Shown one piece after another: positions 44,101 to 52,261 of a stretch of DNA of 64,000 nucleotides; the stretch's first letter is position 1; every line of letters begins with the position of its first letter. Location: the NCBI GenBank assembly GCA_022450045.1, contig JAKURD010000010.1:1-64000 (forward strand), in the 5' to 3' direction. Origin of the DNA: Gracilimonas sp. Lineage in GTDB: Bacteria > Bacteroidota > Rhodothermia > Balneolales > Balneolaceae. The translations under genes and the position numbers were made by a program. The notes under the pieces are model-generated. The model was not told the DNA's origin. It did no database searches and saw nothing but the letters and a program-made list of their open reading frames with translations.

Positions 44101-44400
44101 TTGTTCAAGAGCTTCTTTAGCGGTTATACCCTCCACAACCATAGTTATTTTTTGTACGGGTATGATTTTTTTATTGTAAGCCAGCCTTATGTTTCCTTTT
44201 TTAGCTATCATAAGAAGTGCTTTTTCGACAGGCACTTCTTTTAGGTCAAGCGAAATTTTTTGCTCATAAGGTGAATAATCCTGGTCATACCAAGACAGAG
44301 AAACAAACTGCCTGCTTTGGTCTTGTGCGTAAATGTTCGACACCATTAAAAGTACCAAACATGCCGGTAATAATAGAGTTAGTAGCTTTTGTTTTTTCAT
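41143..44400 (-). CDS. SusC/RagA TonB-dependent transporter with STN domain
   Basis: This 1085-residue outer-membrane transporter has a signal peptide, then a secretin/TonB N-terminal signalling (STN) domain (residues about 50-120, KALLMIAKKGNIRLAYNKK). A carboxypeptidase-regulatory-like domain follows (GSITGKVTDAKAGEPLAGVNIVV), then the plug (GLLQGQAAGVQIVNSGGATGMGTRIRIRG) and the beta-barrel ending in VRTWKARLNISF. The STN domain means it can signal to the adjacent FecR anti-sigma factor. Gene order sigma-FecR-SusC-SusD is the classic regulated uptake locus. The substrate is unknown. Confidence 0.95.
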   Translation of the reverse strand: MKKQKLLTLLLPACLVLLMVSNIYAQDQSRQFVSLSWYDQDYSPYEQKISLDLKEVPVEKALLMIAKKGNIRLAYNKKIIPVQKITMVVEGITAKEALEQVLKDTKLEMVASPNGQIVIRKKPVPVIFQGSITGKVTDAKAGEPLAGVNIVVEETDPILGTSTNADGNYSINNVPDGSYIITAKFLGFKTTSKSVNVSGGEVTVNFQLESSVLDMDELFVTATGVRRKVEIGNAISRIDAVNDVKTRPISDVAGLLQGQAAGVQIVNSGGATGMGTRIRIRGSNSASLSNEPVIYVDGVRINNDPNSISFETGGQAPSRLGDLNPENIESIEVIKGPSAATLYGSVAANGVIRITTKKGQSGEPRWAAFTETGIVNNVTTYPANFRAVDASGNPCFTFEAAEGTCTQSSISSYQPLNESVSSPYRTGNTYGLGLSVSGGSETLNYFISGNYADNEGTLPVNNLKKASLRGNFQSYINEDLKVTLNTGYTNSNLELPMNGTFSIGLLGQGLNGQATPDINNGWGEFTPAQLFTVDSRQQINRFTTGLETEWVPSQNLNFRLSGGLDYTSRWDNQFFPTGTAPDFLDFKDGVRISNRFDVFNYTLDANGTYSKEVSENLSSRTSVGFQYLQDLTRGTLATGRQIVAGSESIAGAANTTSTEQTTEQRTVGVFLEERLSFQDKLFVTGAVRADRGSAFGAQFNAVFYPKISASWLISEESFFSTGRWLSSLRLRSAWGESGVQPGTNDALRFFIPVAATVNGESVTGVTFGGVGNSDLKPERSGEFEIGMDATMLSDRVALEATYFNKQTQDALIFRQLPPSLGAGGGRFENLGSVANTGFELSLSTTVLQNETAYFDFDIVGSLINNELKELGNGIEPVIISSVQRHVEGYPLGGYWDEKYTFSDANGDGLIGRNEVTVGNEAVYLGSPFGDTDVTFTGTSGLFGDRIVVSALLNYRGGRKLYNNTNAWRNGNNNTEALNDPNASLENQARAVASKFFGTEAGYIEDASFWRLREVSLTYNAPLKWLDALGVSDLSLTLSGANLGLWTDYSGLDPEISSRGQANFIIDDFMTQPPVRTWKARLNISF

Positions 44401-44437
44401 AGGTATATTATTGACAGGTTTCTATTACTGTTATCAA

Positions 44438-45481
44438 TTATTGTTTAAAGGTGAAAGAGCCATCATGTTTCACATAGGTCAGGTCAAGGGACATTGCTAT
44501 AGCGTCAAGCACCTCTTCCAACGGCTGTCGTTGGCTGAACGTAGCAGTAAGCTTACGCTCTCTAATGTTAGCACCTTCGACATTAAAGGTTAGATCATAC
44601 CATCTTTCCAGCCTGGTTACTACTTTGCTAAGTGGCTGGTTTTCAAAAATCAATTTTCCGCTCATCCATCCTATATAGGCATTTACATCTACCTTTTTAG
44701 TAGTTAATATTTGATCGGAGGAAGTATAGCTGCCAAGCTCGCCAGGTTTCAATAGAATTTGTCTATTTGTTCTTTCGGCTCTTAATTCGACGCTTCCTTC
44801 AACTACAACTACCTGCACTTTTTCGTCATCAGGATAGGAAACAATATTAAATTGCGTTCCCAGTACTTCCGTAGTGGTTTCATTTACATGAACTCTAAAG
44901 GGATGATCTGGGTCCACTGTTACATCAAAAAATGCTTCTCCTTCTAAAAAAACTTCTCTTGAGCCGGATATATACTCACTTGAAAGCCGGATTTTACTTT
45001 CCGGGGCCAGTGTAATTTCAGTACCGTCACTCAAATGGAATTTTTTGTGTTCTCCCTTCCTGGCAATAAATTCTTTTAGCTGTTGTTGGTTCTGAACTTG
45101 TTCACCTGCGGTATGCTCTGAAAATTGATAAAACAGGATACCCGTAATAGCACTAATCAAAAGAATAGCAGCAATTCTGGCTATATAATTTATAGAAAAA
45201 CCGGTATTTCGATTTTTCTTTTTATTGAATGTGTAAGAACTATTAATAGACCGCACATTTTCGGGGGCATTGAGTTTTTGAAGAACATTATTCCATGCTT
45301 TATTAGTATCCCATTTACCCGTTCGGCTAACCGATAGCTCCCATGCCTTCCGAACTTCATTTACGGTATTTTTGAAATCTTCGTCAGATAACATCTTGTT
45401 TTCTACGGTCTTTTTTTTCTCAATACTGCAATTTCCGGTAACGTATTTAGCAACTTCAATCCACTCATTATTCTTTAGCAT
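44438..45481 (-). CDS. FecR-family anti-sigma factor
   Basis: This 347-residue protein has an N-terminal cytoplasmic sigma-binding region, one membrane helix (IARIAAILLISAITGILFYQF, near residue 95), and a periplasmic FecR domain (LSDGTEITLAPESKIRLSSEY, VFLEGEAFFDVTVDPDHPFRV). A C-terminal STN-like DUF4974 domain follows (FENQPLSKVVTRLERWYDL). It should hold the ECF sigma factor inactive until SusC signals uptake. Its partner sigma gene is 673 bp upstream, separated by a MITE. Confidence 0.92.
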   Translation of the reverse strand: MLKNNEWIEVAKYVTGNCSIEKKKTVENKMLSDEDFKNTVNEVRKAWELSVSRTGKWDTNKAWNNVLQKLNAPENVRSINSSYTFNKKKNRNTGFSINYIARIAAILLISAITGILFYQFSEHTAGEQVQNQQQLKEFIARKGEHKKFHLSDGTEITLAPESKIRLSSEYISGSREVFLEGEAFFDVTVDPDHPFRVHVNETTTEVLGTQFNIVSYPDDEKVQVVVVEGSVELRAERTNRQILLKPGELGSYTSSDQILTTKKVDVNAYIGWMSGKLIFENQPLSKVVTRLERWYDLTFNVEGANIRERKLTATFSQRQPLEEVLDAIAMSLDLTYVKHDGSFTFKQ

Positions 45482-45854
45482 GCAACAATTTCAGTAATTT
45501 TAATGGTCGTCTCACTAACTAATACAACTGAATAAGGTGGCACCCTTACAAAAATATTTTTTTCTATGTTGATTTGTTACGGGGAGTGAATATCTAATCG
45601 ATAAATATAAATTGCCGAAAGGCAGACTAAGTATTTCCGCCGTAATAGCTGGCGAACAGATTTATTCTTATGGCAAAATCAAAAAAAGATATTGAGCGAA
45701 TGCACTATTGGAAGGTTATACGCGAAATGAATTTCCCTGCGGATATAATTTGGTTTTTATACAGAAATTGGCTTGGAGCCAAATTTTTAATCAACAGAAG
45801 TTGAGCAGACTTTGCCAGTAATACCAACTGGATGGGAGCAGTTGCAGTTTAGAT
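45482..45854. other. gap between fecR and MITE, no firm gene
   Basis: A 44-codon plus-strand frame at 45670-45804 starts MAKSKKDIERMHYW but has no recognised family; it could be a small peptide gene or chance. Nothing else is seen. In most related loci the sigma and anti-sigma genes lie much closer, so the gap looks expanded by insertion. Confidence 0.3.
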
Positions 45855-46049
45855 TAACGTGAATTCGAGATAAAGACCATCGCTTGAATACGTTGAGAGG
45901 GCATTTCGCAGCGAATGCCTATAATCCTGGGGTTGGTCAGGTATCGAATACGGAATGAATGGCCATCATTAGATTCCCATTTCCACGGGAATGACTACAA
46001 AAATCAATTTTTATCCTTTTAACTTAGTTCTTATCTCGAACTCACGTTA
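45855..46049 (+). mobile_element. MITE of repeat family A, copy 4
   Basis: This is the best preserved copy: 195 bp with terminal inverted repeats TAACGTGAATTCGAGATAA (45855-45873) and TTATCTCGAACTCACGTTA (46031-46049). GAT on both sides is a possible 3-bp target duplication. The internal hairpin is TTCCCATTTCCACGGGAA. It has no coding capacity and sits between the ECF sigma and fecR genes. Confidence 0.75.
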
Positions 46050-46154
46050 GATTAATAAAAACATTCCCTTATTGCCAATAATAACCAAATAAGAGAGGCC
46101 ATACAATAGACTAAGGTGTGACTTGGTTTTGGTTGGTTATGGTTCTGCGTAGAA

Positions 46155-46724
46155 TTAGTCGAGTTTTTGTTTTAGATAACTTCTAAGGTGTTTTAAAGAT
46201 CGACCCATTTGTGTTTCAACAGTTTTAATCGAGATGTCAAGTGTCTTAGAAATTTCCATATACGTTAGCCCGTGATTGCGACTCAGTTCATAAATGGCAC
46301 GGCGCTTCTCGGGAAGCTGATGAATGGCTTCTTGCACCCATTTTATTACTTGTTCCGGGTCAGTCTCTTTTATTGCAGGCGGGTTAAAGCTGGTGGTTGA
46401 ATGGGTGGCTTTCTTTTGCTTCCACTCTTCCACAATCTGCTTGTGTTTTAAATAATTTAACGACTGATTTCTAACGGCTTTATATAAGTAAGATTTGATT
46501 AATCCGTTAGGATGCCAGTCCTCTCTTTTCTCCCATATATTTACAAAAACTTCTTGTACTTGGTCTTCAGCAATAGCGGAACTTTTAACAAACTTGAATG
46601 CATAATCACAGAGAGGAGCATAAAAATTTCTAAACAAGATCTCAAACGAGGCTCCATCACCTTCGCGAATTTTTTTGATTAATATATCGTCAGATATTTG
46701 CATAGGAAATAAGTTCCTTAACAA
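46155..46724 (-). CDS. ECF sigma factor (FecI-like)
   Basis: This 189-residue sigma-70-family factor has region 2 (ASFEILFRNFYAPLCDYAFKF, EDQVQEVFVNIWEKREDW) and region 4 (RRAIYELSRNHGLTYMEISKTLDISIKTVETQMGRS). The size is typical for Bacteroidota ECF factors paired with FecR. It should drive the susC-susD genes at 44-40 kb when released. Its own stop is 105 bp before the MITE. Confidence 0.93.
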   Translation of the reverse strand: MLRNLFPMQISDDILIKKIREGDGASFEILFRNFYAPLCDYAFKFVKSSAIAEDQVQEVFVNIWEKREDWHPNGLIKSYLYKAVRNQSLNYLKHKQIVEEWKQKKATHSTTSFNPPAIKETDPEQVIKWVQEAIHQLPEKRRAIYELSRNHGLTYMEISKTLDISIKTVETQMGRSLKHLRSYLKQKLD

Positions 46725-46887
46725 AGACTTACGGGCATTTCACTAACTGATGCCATCATTTCCATTATATTTTTCTAAAAGGTTATGACAGGACTGTTCA
46801 GTCTTGCAACAATTTTTTTGCAATAACTATAAAAGGCTTATTACCCTATTTTTTTTGAGCTTTTATAACAAGAATGGACGGGTTTTT

Positions 46888-48054
46888 CTATAGTTGTGTT
46901 AGGCTCATCTTTTGAAGTGCAAGAGTTCCACTTCCTTCTACTTTGAGGCCTACACTACCCGCTTTAGGTGCATCGCCATGGCCATGAACAACCATTTCTT
47001 TGTTGATATATCCGCGGAAGTGCGTTCCATTCCCTACTACCCGAACAAACATTGACTTTGAAACATCTGTGGTTCCTTCTTCAAATATTTCTTCTTCTCC
47101 GTTAACTAAACGCCCTTGTTTCACGGTGCCATCAGAAGCAACGGATACAAAATCAAAATTAGACTCGTCCTGCACATTATTTGTTAACATTACCATTCCA
47201 TCAAGAGCTGAGATGTCCACATAATAATCGACTTGTACAGTTTTGTAAGATTCGTGTCCTACAAAGAAACCATTTAAATTATCTCCGCTAAAGGAAAGAA
47301 TATAATTGCCATTATTAGTTTGTACTGTTTCGGCATTTACCTCTTCTAAACTTCCTGTTAGCCAATGGAAATTACTCTTCAAATCTGAAATAGCATTCAT
47401 ATCTATGTCCCATTCCCAATTTCCATTACCTGTAATTTTAAAGGCTGTAGCCCCCCCCATCGAACTCTCATCATGGCTTTCTCCTGCGGCTTCTGAATGT
47501 TCTTCCATTCCTTCATCATGATCGTCCGCAGCCTCACTGGATTCATCATGATCTGTTTCATGATCGTGCTGTACCGGATTTTCGATATCAACATTTTGGA
47601 CTCCAACTCCGTACTTAAAAACCATTTTTGCTCCATTATCTCCTGTCTGGAAAAGCATGAATAAACCTGCAAGGGAAAGTGCAAAAAATCCAATATGATA
47701 TTTCAAACGATGCTCTTCACGTCCTTTCCATGTTGCCAAAAGCCGTGCAACGGCATAAATTCCATAAAACCATACCGTGTAAAGTGCCCAGTCGGCATGT
47801 GTTGTAAGCACAGATTGTGCTTCGGCAGGTAAGAAAACGCTATCAGCCGCTGCTTTACCGGTAAAATAAACACCTACGGCTATAGCTGCTCCTACGGCAT
47901 ATAGAAAAGCAGTGGCCTCCTCTGTCCACCATTTCTTCTTCTTCGGAAGAAAGAAAGAGACAAAATCAAAAAAAATGGCAATAGCTAAGATAGCCACCGG
48001 AAAGTGTACCACCAGCGGATGTATGTTGGGTGCCCATTCGGGAATCAAATTCAT
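46888..48054 (-). CDS. DUF2231 membrane protein with acidic/His linker and C-terminal beta domain
   Basis: This 388-residue protein starts at ATG 48054 (MNLIPEWAPNIHPLVVHFPVAILAIAIF). Residues 1-140 form a four-helix DUF2231 domain whose early His pair (IHPLVVHF) may bind haem or metal. Residues about 160-200 are a His/Asp/Glu-rich linker (HDHETDHDESSEAADDHDEG), a likely metal-binding tract. The remaining part resembles a laminin-G/glycosyl-hydrolase-type beta-sandwich (DVSKSMFVRVVGNGTHFRGYINKEMVVHGHGDAP). Promoter box 3 lies 77 bp upstream, so it is probably part of the metal response. Domain combination is unusual; function is unknown. Confidence 0.75.
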   Translation of the reverse strand: MNLIPEWAPNIHPLVVHFPVAILAIAIFFDFVSFFLPKKKKWWTEEATAFLYAVGAAIAVGVYFTGKAAADSVFLPAEAQSVLTTHADWALYTVWFYGIYAVARLLATWKGREEHRLKYHIGFFALSLAGLFMLFQTGDNGAKMVFKYGVGVQNVDIENPVQHDHETDHDESSEAADDHDEGMEEHSEAAGESHDESSMGGATAFKITGNGNWEWDIDMNAISDLKSNFHWLTGSLEEVNAETVQTNNGNYILSFSGDNLNGFFVGHESYKTVQVDYYVDISALDGMVMLTNNVQDESNFDFVSVASDGTVKQGRLVNGEEEIFEEGTTDVSKSMFVRVVGNGTHFRGYINKEMVVHGHGDAPKAGSVGLKVEGSGTLALQKMSLTQL

Positions 48055-48130
48055 AATAATCCTCAATTATTTGGTTTTTAAATAATGATTTAATAAAACA
48101 GCCTGCGAAATTTAGAAGGTAATCAACCAA

Positions 48131-48149
48131 CCTTAAATTAAACTTAAAT
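48131..48149. promoter_or_regulatory. 11-bp direct-repeat box, site 3
   Basis: CCTTAAAT (48131) and ACTTAAAT (48142) are 11 bp apart, 77 bp upstream of the DUF2231 gene. The flanks AACCTTAAATTAAACTTAAA are identical to site 4 over 20 bases. Confidence 0.6.
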
Positions 48150-48250
48150 TAAATTTTTGGATCACTTTATGGTGTAATCTATCCGAGAGGCAATAGAGCA
48201 AAGTAGCAGCGGGCTGCTATCTCTCATCCTACTTAAAGTGAGCCCCCGTT

Positions 48251-50470
48251 CTACTCGGCAATGGTAAACGGAATGTTGATTTTCAGCTTTATATTTCGCC
48301 CGGGATTAAGGGCATACTCCTTATATCGACTCAAATGTGATCGATAGGCCTTGTTAAACAGGTTTTCAGCCTGAAGGATTATATTCAGTTTTTTAGAGCC
48401 TATCTGAAATTTACTCCCCATACTCAGGTCTACAAGAGTGTAGCCGCCGGTTGGGGTTTCAAATCCAGCTATTCGGTCTTGTTTGGCTAAAATATAGGTA
48501 TCTACCGAAACGTATGGCTCGTAAATAAGTCCCAGTTTAGGCCTGGTAAGCTTTGCTCCCAGTTTCAGTTGGTCTGCAGGCATCAAGGGCAAAGGGGTGT
48601 CAATACGCTGGTTCGTGCCTCTTACAATGCTGTACCCTCCGGACAAAATTAACCACGAGAATGTCTGAGCTTGCAATGAATATTCCAATCCGTAGATACG
48701 GGCGTTGGCCTGTTCATATTGATACTTTCTAAAACCGGATTCGGGATCAAATTCACTGGTTGGATTTGGGAATATGTAATTGTTGAGTCGGTTATTATAG
48801 ATCGATAGTTCGCTCTGAAAAGCTCCGGAAATATATTTGGCTGAAGCATCGATATTAAAGGAAGATTCCGGGTCCATGCTGCTATCCCCGATTTCAAAGC
48901 GCGCAGTCCCTTCGTGAACTCCGTCAACATATAGCTCGAACGCGGTTGGCGCCCTCCATGCACGCCCAACATTTACAGAAAGAGCAACCGGGTTGGAAAC
49001 CCGCCAAACGCCACCGATGTTTCCGCTGAAGGCGTTATAATTTTTGTTTTGTGCCTCGACGCCAAGCTCCGGGGTAGTACCAATATTCAGCGTTCGCCTG
49101 TCGAACCGTAGCCCGGCTGAAAAATTAAAAGGATCCAGCTTCAGCTCCTCATAGATAAAGCCGGCAACATTATAGAGTACGTATTCAGGGATAAGTTTTT
49201 CTTCGGCAAGCGTCTGATTCCGTTGTGCCATGCCGGAAATACCAAAAGTACCGAACAAATTGCCCACGGGTTTGTGGTGTATTTTTATATCGGTTGTACC
49301 TGTTTTAAGCAGCAGATTTAGCTCCGGATCGGTTGCATCTTTTACTTCAAACTCCTTGCGGTTATTATTTTGATAGGCCGTTTGGGCTTCCAGCCTAAAT
49401 CCAGAAAAGTGTATATCCAGGTCCGATTGAAGCCGGTCATGAACAACCGTTTGATAGGGGGTTGCTTCCAGATCTTCAGCCGGATCTTCAAAAATTTCAA
49501 GCCGCTGATCTACCCGTGAATAGTCGAGGGTAAACTCGCCCCAGTTCTGTTTAGTGCCCAACATGAAACTCCCGTTTGTTTCTTCCATGGCCGTATTTTC
49601 CAGCGTTTCTCGTGCTGTTTCAACATTGCCCGAATTTCGTTTGGTAAACGAACCGCGATACCCCACTGTACCCTGAGCCCCGGACAGGGACATGGAGCTG
49701 CCCAGTAAATTGTTATTTGAATATCCACTTACGTTCATGCGTCCTGCTACAACAGGATCGCTCTCGGTAGTTGGCAATCCCGGTTTAATTACGTTTATGA
49801 CCCCTCCCAAAGCATCCGAGCCATATAAAACACTACCGGGCCCTTTTACTACTTCAATGCGTTCGGCACTATACGTATCAATTTCAGGAGAATGTTCATC
49901 ACCCCACTGCTGACCTTCCTGCCTAACTCCATTCACCACAACTAAAACACGTTGTGAGCTTAATCCCCTTATGACCGGTTTGGCAATACCGTTGCCGGTG
50001 GTGTACGTACTGATCCCCGGAATATCTTCCAGAGACTCCATAATGGCATCACCCCGGTTCCTGAACAACTGCTCTTCATCCAGCGAGGCGATGGACTGAG
50101 ACGAACTGAGAGCATCGCTGGGCTGTGGGCTGGAAGTGACCGTTATGGAGGGCAGGTCCAGCGAGGTTTCTTCCATTACGATCCGGAGAGAATCTTCATT
50201 TTTAGAAAAATTAATCTGACGAGTTTCGGTTCGGTATCCTAAAAATGAAAATTGAACTGCATAGATACCCTGGGGTAGATTAGTTAACCGGAAGTTGCCA
50301 TTTATATCGGTTGTTGCACCCTTATGAATAGCCGGAATGTGAACCTGTATACCTGGCAGTGGAGTATTCGTTTCATCATAAACAGCCCCGGTTAATGTTT
50401 GGGCTTTCAGGCTGCTGGTTAGTAAAAACAGTAACAGGAAATAGAATAATAACATAAAAGAAGATTTCAT
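48251..50470 (-). CDS. TonB-dependent outer-membrane receptor
   Basis: This 739-residue receptor has a signal peptide (LLFYFLLLFLLTSSLKAQ), then a carboxypeptidase-regulatory-like domain (TGAVYDETNTPLPGIQVHI). The plug (MESLEDIPGISTYTTGNG, VIRGLSSQRVLVVVNGVRQ, WGDEHSPEIDTYSAERIEVVKGPGSVLYG) and the barrel follow. The QRVLV-x-x-NGVRQ..QWGDEHSP variant is shared with metal-linked receptors such as ZnuD-like proteins. This fits its place among copper genes, but the ligand is not proven. Confidence 0.9.
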   Translation of the reverse strand: MKSSFMLLFYFLLLFLLTSSLKAQTLTGAVYDETNTPLPGIQVHIPAIHKGATTDINGNFRLTNLPQGIYAVQFSFLGYRTETRQINFSKNEDSLRIVMEETSLDLPSITVTSSPQPSDALSSSQSIASLDEEQLFRNRGDAIMESLEDIPGISTYTTGNGIAKPVIRGLSSQRVLVVVNGVRQEGQQWGDEHSPEIDTYSAERIEVVKGPGSVLYGSDALGGVINVIKPGLPTTESDPVVAGRMNVSGYSNNNLLGSSMSLSGAQGTVGYRGSFTKRNSGNVETARETLENTAMEETNGSFMLGTKQNWGEFTLDYSRVDQRLEIFEDPAEDLEATPYQTVVHDRLQSDLDIHFSGFRLEAQTAYQNNNRKEFEVKDATDPELNLLLKTGTTDIKIHHKPVGNLFGTFGISGMAQRNQTLAEEKLIPEYVLYNVAGFIYEELKLDPFNFSAGLRFDRRTLNIGTTPELGVEAQNKNYNAFSGNIGGVWRVSNPVALSVNVGRAWRAPTAFELYVDGVHEGTARFEIGDSSMDPESSFNIDASAKYISGAFQSELSIYNNRLNNYIFPNPTSEFDPESGFRKYQYEQANARIYGLEYSLQAQTFSWLILSGGYSIVRGTNQRIDTPLPLMPADQLKLGAKLTRPKLGLIYEPYVSVDTYILAKQDRIAGFETPTGGYTLVDLSMGSKFQIGSKKLNIILQAENLFNKAYRSHLSRYKEYALNPGRNIKLKINIPFTIAE

Positions 50471-50583
50471 GGCTCCAAGCTGATTTTAAAATGAATAGAT
50501 CAATTTATTTATTTAAATAAGACGCAAGATGAAGGAAATATCACTTCGCGTTTATAAATAGATAATTTTGTTAAAGACGGGAG

Positions 50584-50901
50584 TTAGCTTGAAGCAGGTG
50601 GAGCTCGACCTAAAATTGAAGAAAAAGATGAAGGTAAAAAAGTAAATGATCCCGTAACCGGAACAAGAAAAGATTCGGCCATGATCTGTTTAAAAGAAAT
50701 GCCCTGAATGGGATTAGCATTAAACAAGTAGCCACAAATAGGGCACTGGGCAGCATCATTTGCTATATAATGGCCGGTATCTGCAAACTTTTGAGGGGAG
50801 TTCCATTGAATATTATGGTGCGTATGAAATGTAGAAACAGCCATGCTCATACTAATGAGCACTATAAAAATGCAATTAAGGCAAATATATAGTCTTCGCA
50901 T
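50584..50901 (-). CDS. small exported CPICGY protein
   Basis: This 105-residue protein has a signal peptide (CIFIVLISMSMAVSTFHT). The mature part has a His cluster (HTHHNIQW), one CPICG half-site and a hydrophobic C-terminus. Small proteins of this type sit next to TonB receptors and cop genes in Bacteroidota-like clusters, where the His/Cys set may bind metal. No named family is recognised. It is upstream of the TonB receptor gene on the same strand. Confidence 0.55.
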   Translation of the reverse strand: MRRLYICLNCIFIVLISMSMAVSTFHTHHNIQWNSPQKFADTGHYIANDAAQCPICGYLFNANPIQGISFKQIMAESFLVPVTGSFTFLPSSFSSILGRAPPASS

Positions 50902-51448
50902 CGCTGTATTTTAAAAAAGGCAGTATACACCTTTTCATTGAAAATAAAATCACAAACACCTGGGGTTGATCATCAGTTACAAACAATTTGGAAGATCCGC
51001 ATTTTTCCCAAAAATTTTTTACCGCTCCAACAAGTCTATCTTTTTTAGCTGTAGCCAATACTCTTCTTCCTTCTAATAATTGGATTTTCATCTCAGGTCT
51101 TAGACCATAAGCAAAAAAGAAAGAAGCTTCTACAGAATCATTACAAATATTTGATGAAATTATCTTAGACCGAATTCAGGTTGTTGGAAAAGCCAAGTGG
51201 ATTTATGTAATACCACTTTTCGTCATTTTCAGCAATCAGGTCCAATGGCAAAAGCAATATGATATTAGTTGAGTTCCGTCCACGTTTCCAGAAATTAATA
51301 TCCAGAAAGAAGATGGATTCAAACTTTGTCCCGGTATAGACTCAAGCGGAACGGAGTTTTAAGATTATCCTAATGTGAAACGGAATATTAAATGCACCGG
51401 CACCCTTTTTGGGCCCGGCCGCTTATTAAATGAACTATAATTACATAA
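50902..51448. other. gap with decayed sequence, no firm gene
   Basis: A 71-codon minus-strand frame (50876-51091) overlaps the start of the CPICGY gene and has no recognised domain. A plus-strand fragment near 51140-51280 (RIQVVGKAKWIYVIPLFVIF) looks like part of a broken gene. No confident feature can be assigned. Confidence 0.35.
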
Positions 51449-52261
51449 TTACAACCATAATCTAACTCCGGCTACCAGGCCGAAGGTATTTGCATCTCCA
51501 CTTTCGGCTCGGGTAAAGTCGGCCGTTTCGCCCAGTTTACGGTTCCAGGATATGCCTACATAAGGGGCAAATTCACGTCGGATTTCATACCTGAGTCTGA
51601 AACCGAGCTGAACATCATTAATGCCGGAACCAACCCCCCATTCTTCAACTTCCTGTAAGGCCAAATTAGTTGCAAAACGTGGTTGTGCAATCAACCTTTG
51701 TGTTACTAATAAATCAATTTCCCCTTCAAAAGAAGCAGAAATATCTCCATCTTCACTAAGCTGAACACTTCCGTCCACTTCGAATAAGTAAGGCGCAAGC
51801 CCCTGAATTCCAATGACTGCAAAGCCTCTGGAATTATCTTCTGTATCGTTATAAGCCAGATCATATCTTAAACCAGCCTGGAAATCGAAATAGGAGGTTA
51901 TTGCCCGGCTATATAACCCTTGAAATTCCATTTCGCCTTCACGCTCAGTAGTAAGGGCTTCACCTTCTGCCTTAAACCAGAACTTGTTTATGTCTTTTCC
52001 AATCCAACCCTGGGCATCCCAAACAATCGGACTTGGATCCCCAATTGAGTAATACTCAAAACGATCCGCTATTAAAAAGATATAGGTTTTATTATCCGGG
52101 AGGATTTTATTGCTAAAGGGCGGAGCTTTCTGGGCCTTCGCGACATTTAGTCCCAGAAATAATGTTAACATTAAAATACCGATAATACGACGAGTATAGT
52201 TAATAAAAACGTTCATATTAGGCTGTAATAATTTTCTGTTAGTGTTTGTTGCTGACTTCAT
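51449..52261 (-). CDS. copB: copper resistance protein B
   Basis: This 270-residue outer-membrane beta-barrel of the CopB family has NKTYIFLIADRFEYYS, VWDAQGWIGKDINKFWFKAEGE, YSRAITSYFDFQAGLRYD, RLIAQPRFATNLA, and GFRLRYEIRREFAPYVGISW, ending in a barrel-type strand with terminal Leu. The usual Met-rich N-terminal metal region is absent. Start and copA stop overlap as ATGA, so the two are translationally coupled. ATG 16 codons in may be the signal-peptide start. Confidence 0.92.
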   Translation of the reverse strand: MKSATNTNRKLLQPNMNVFINYTRRIIGILMLTLFLGLNVAKAQKAPPFSNKILPDNKTYIFLIADRFEYYSIGDPSPIVWDAQGWIGKDINKFWFKAEGEALTTEREGEMEFQGLYSRAITSYFDFQAGLRYDLAYNDTEDNSRGFAVIGIQGLAPYLFEVDGSVQLSEDGDISASFEGEIDLLVTQRLIAQPRFATNLALQEVEEWGVGSGINDVQLGFRLRYEIRREFAPYVGISWNRKLGETADFTRAESGDANTFGLVAGVRLWL

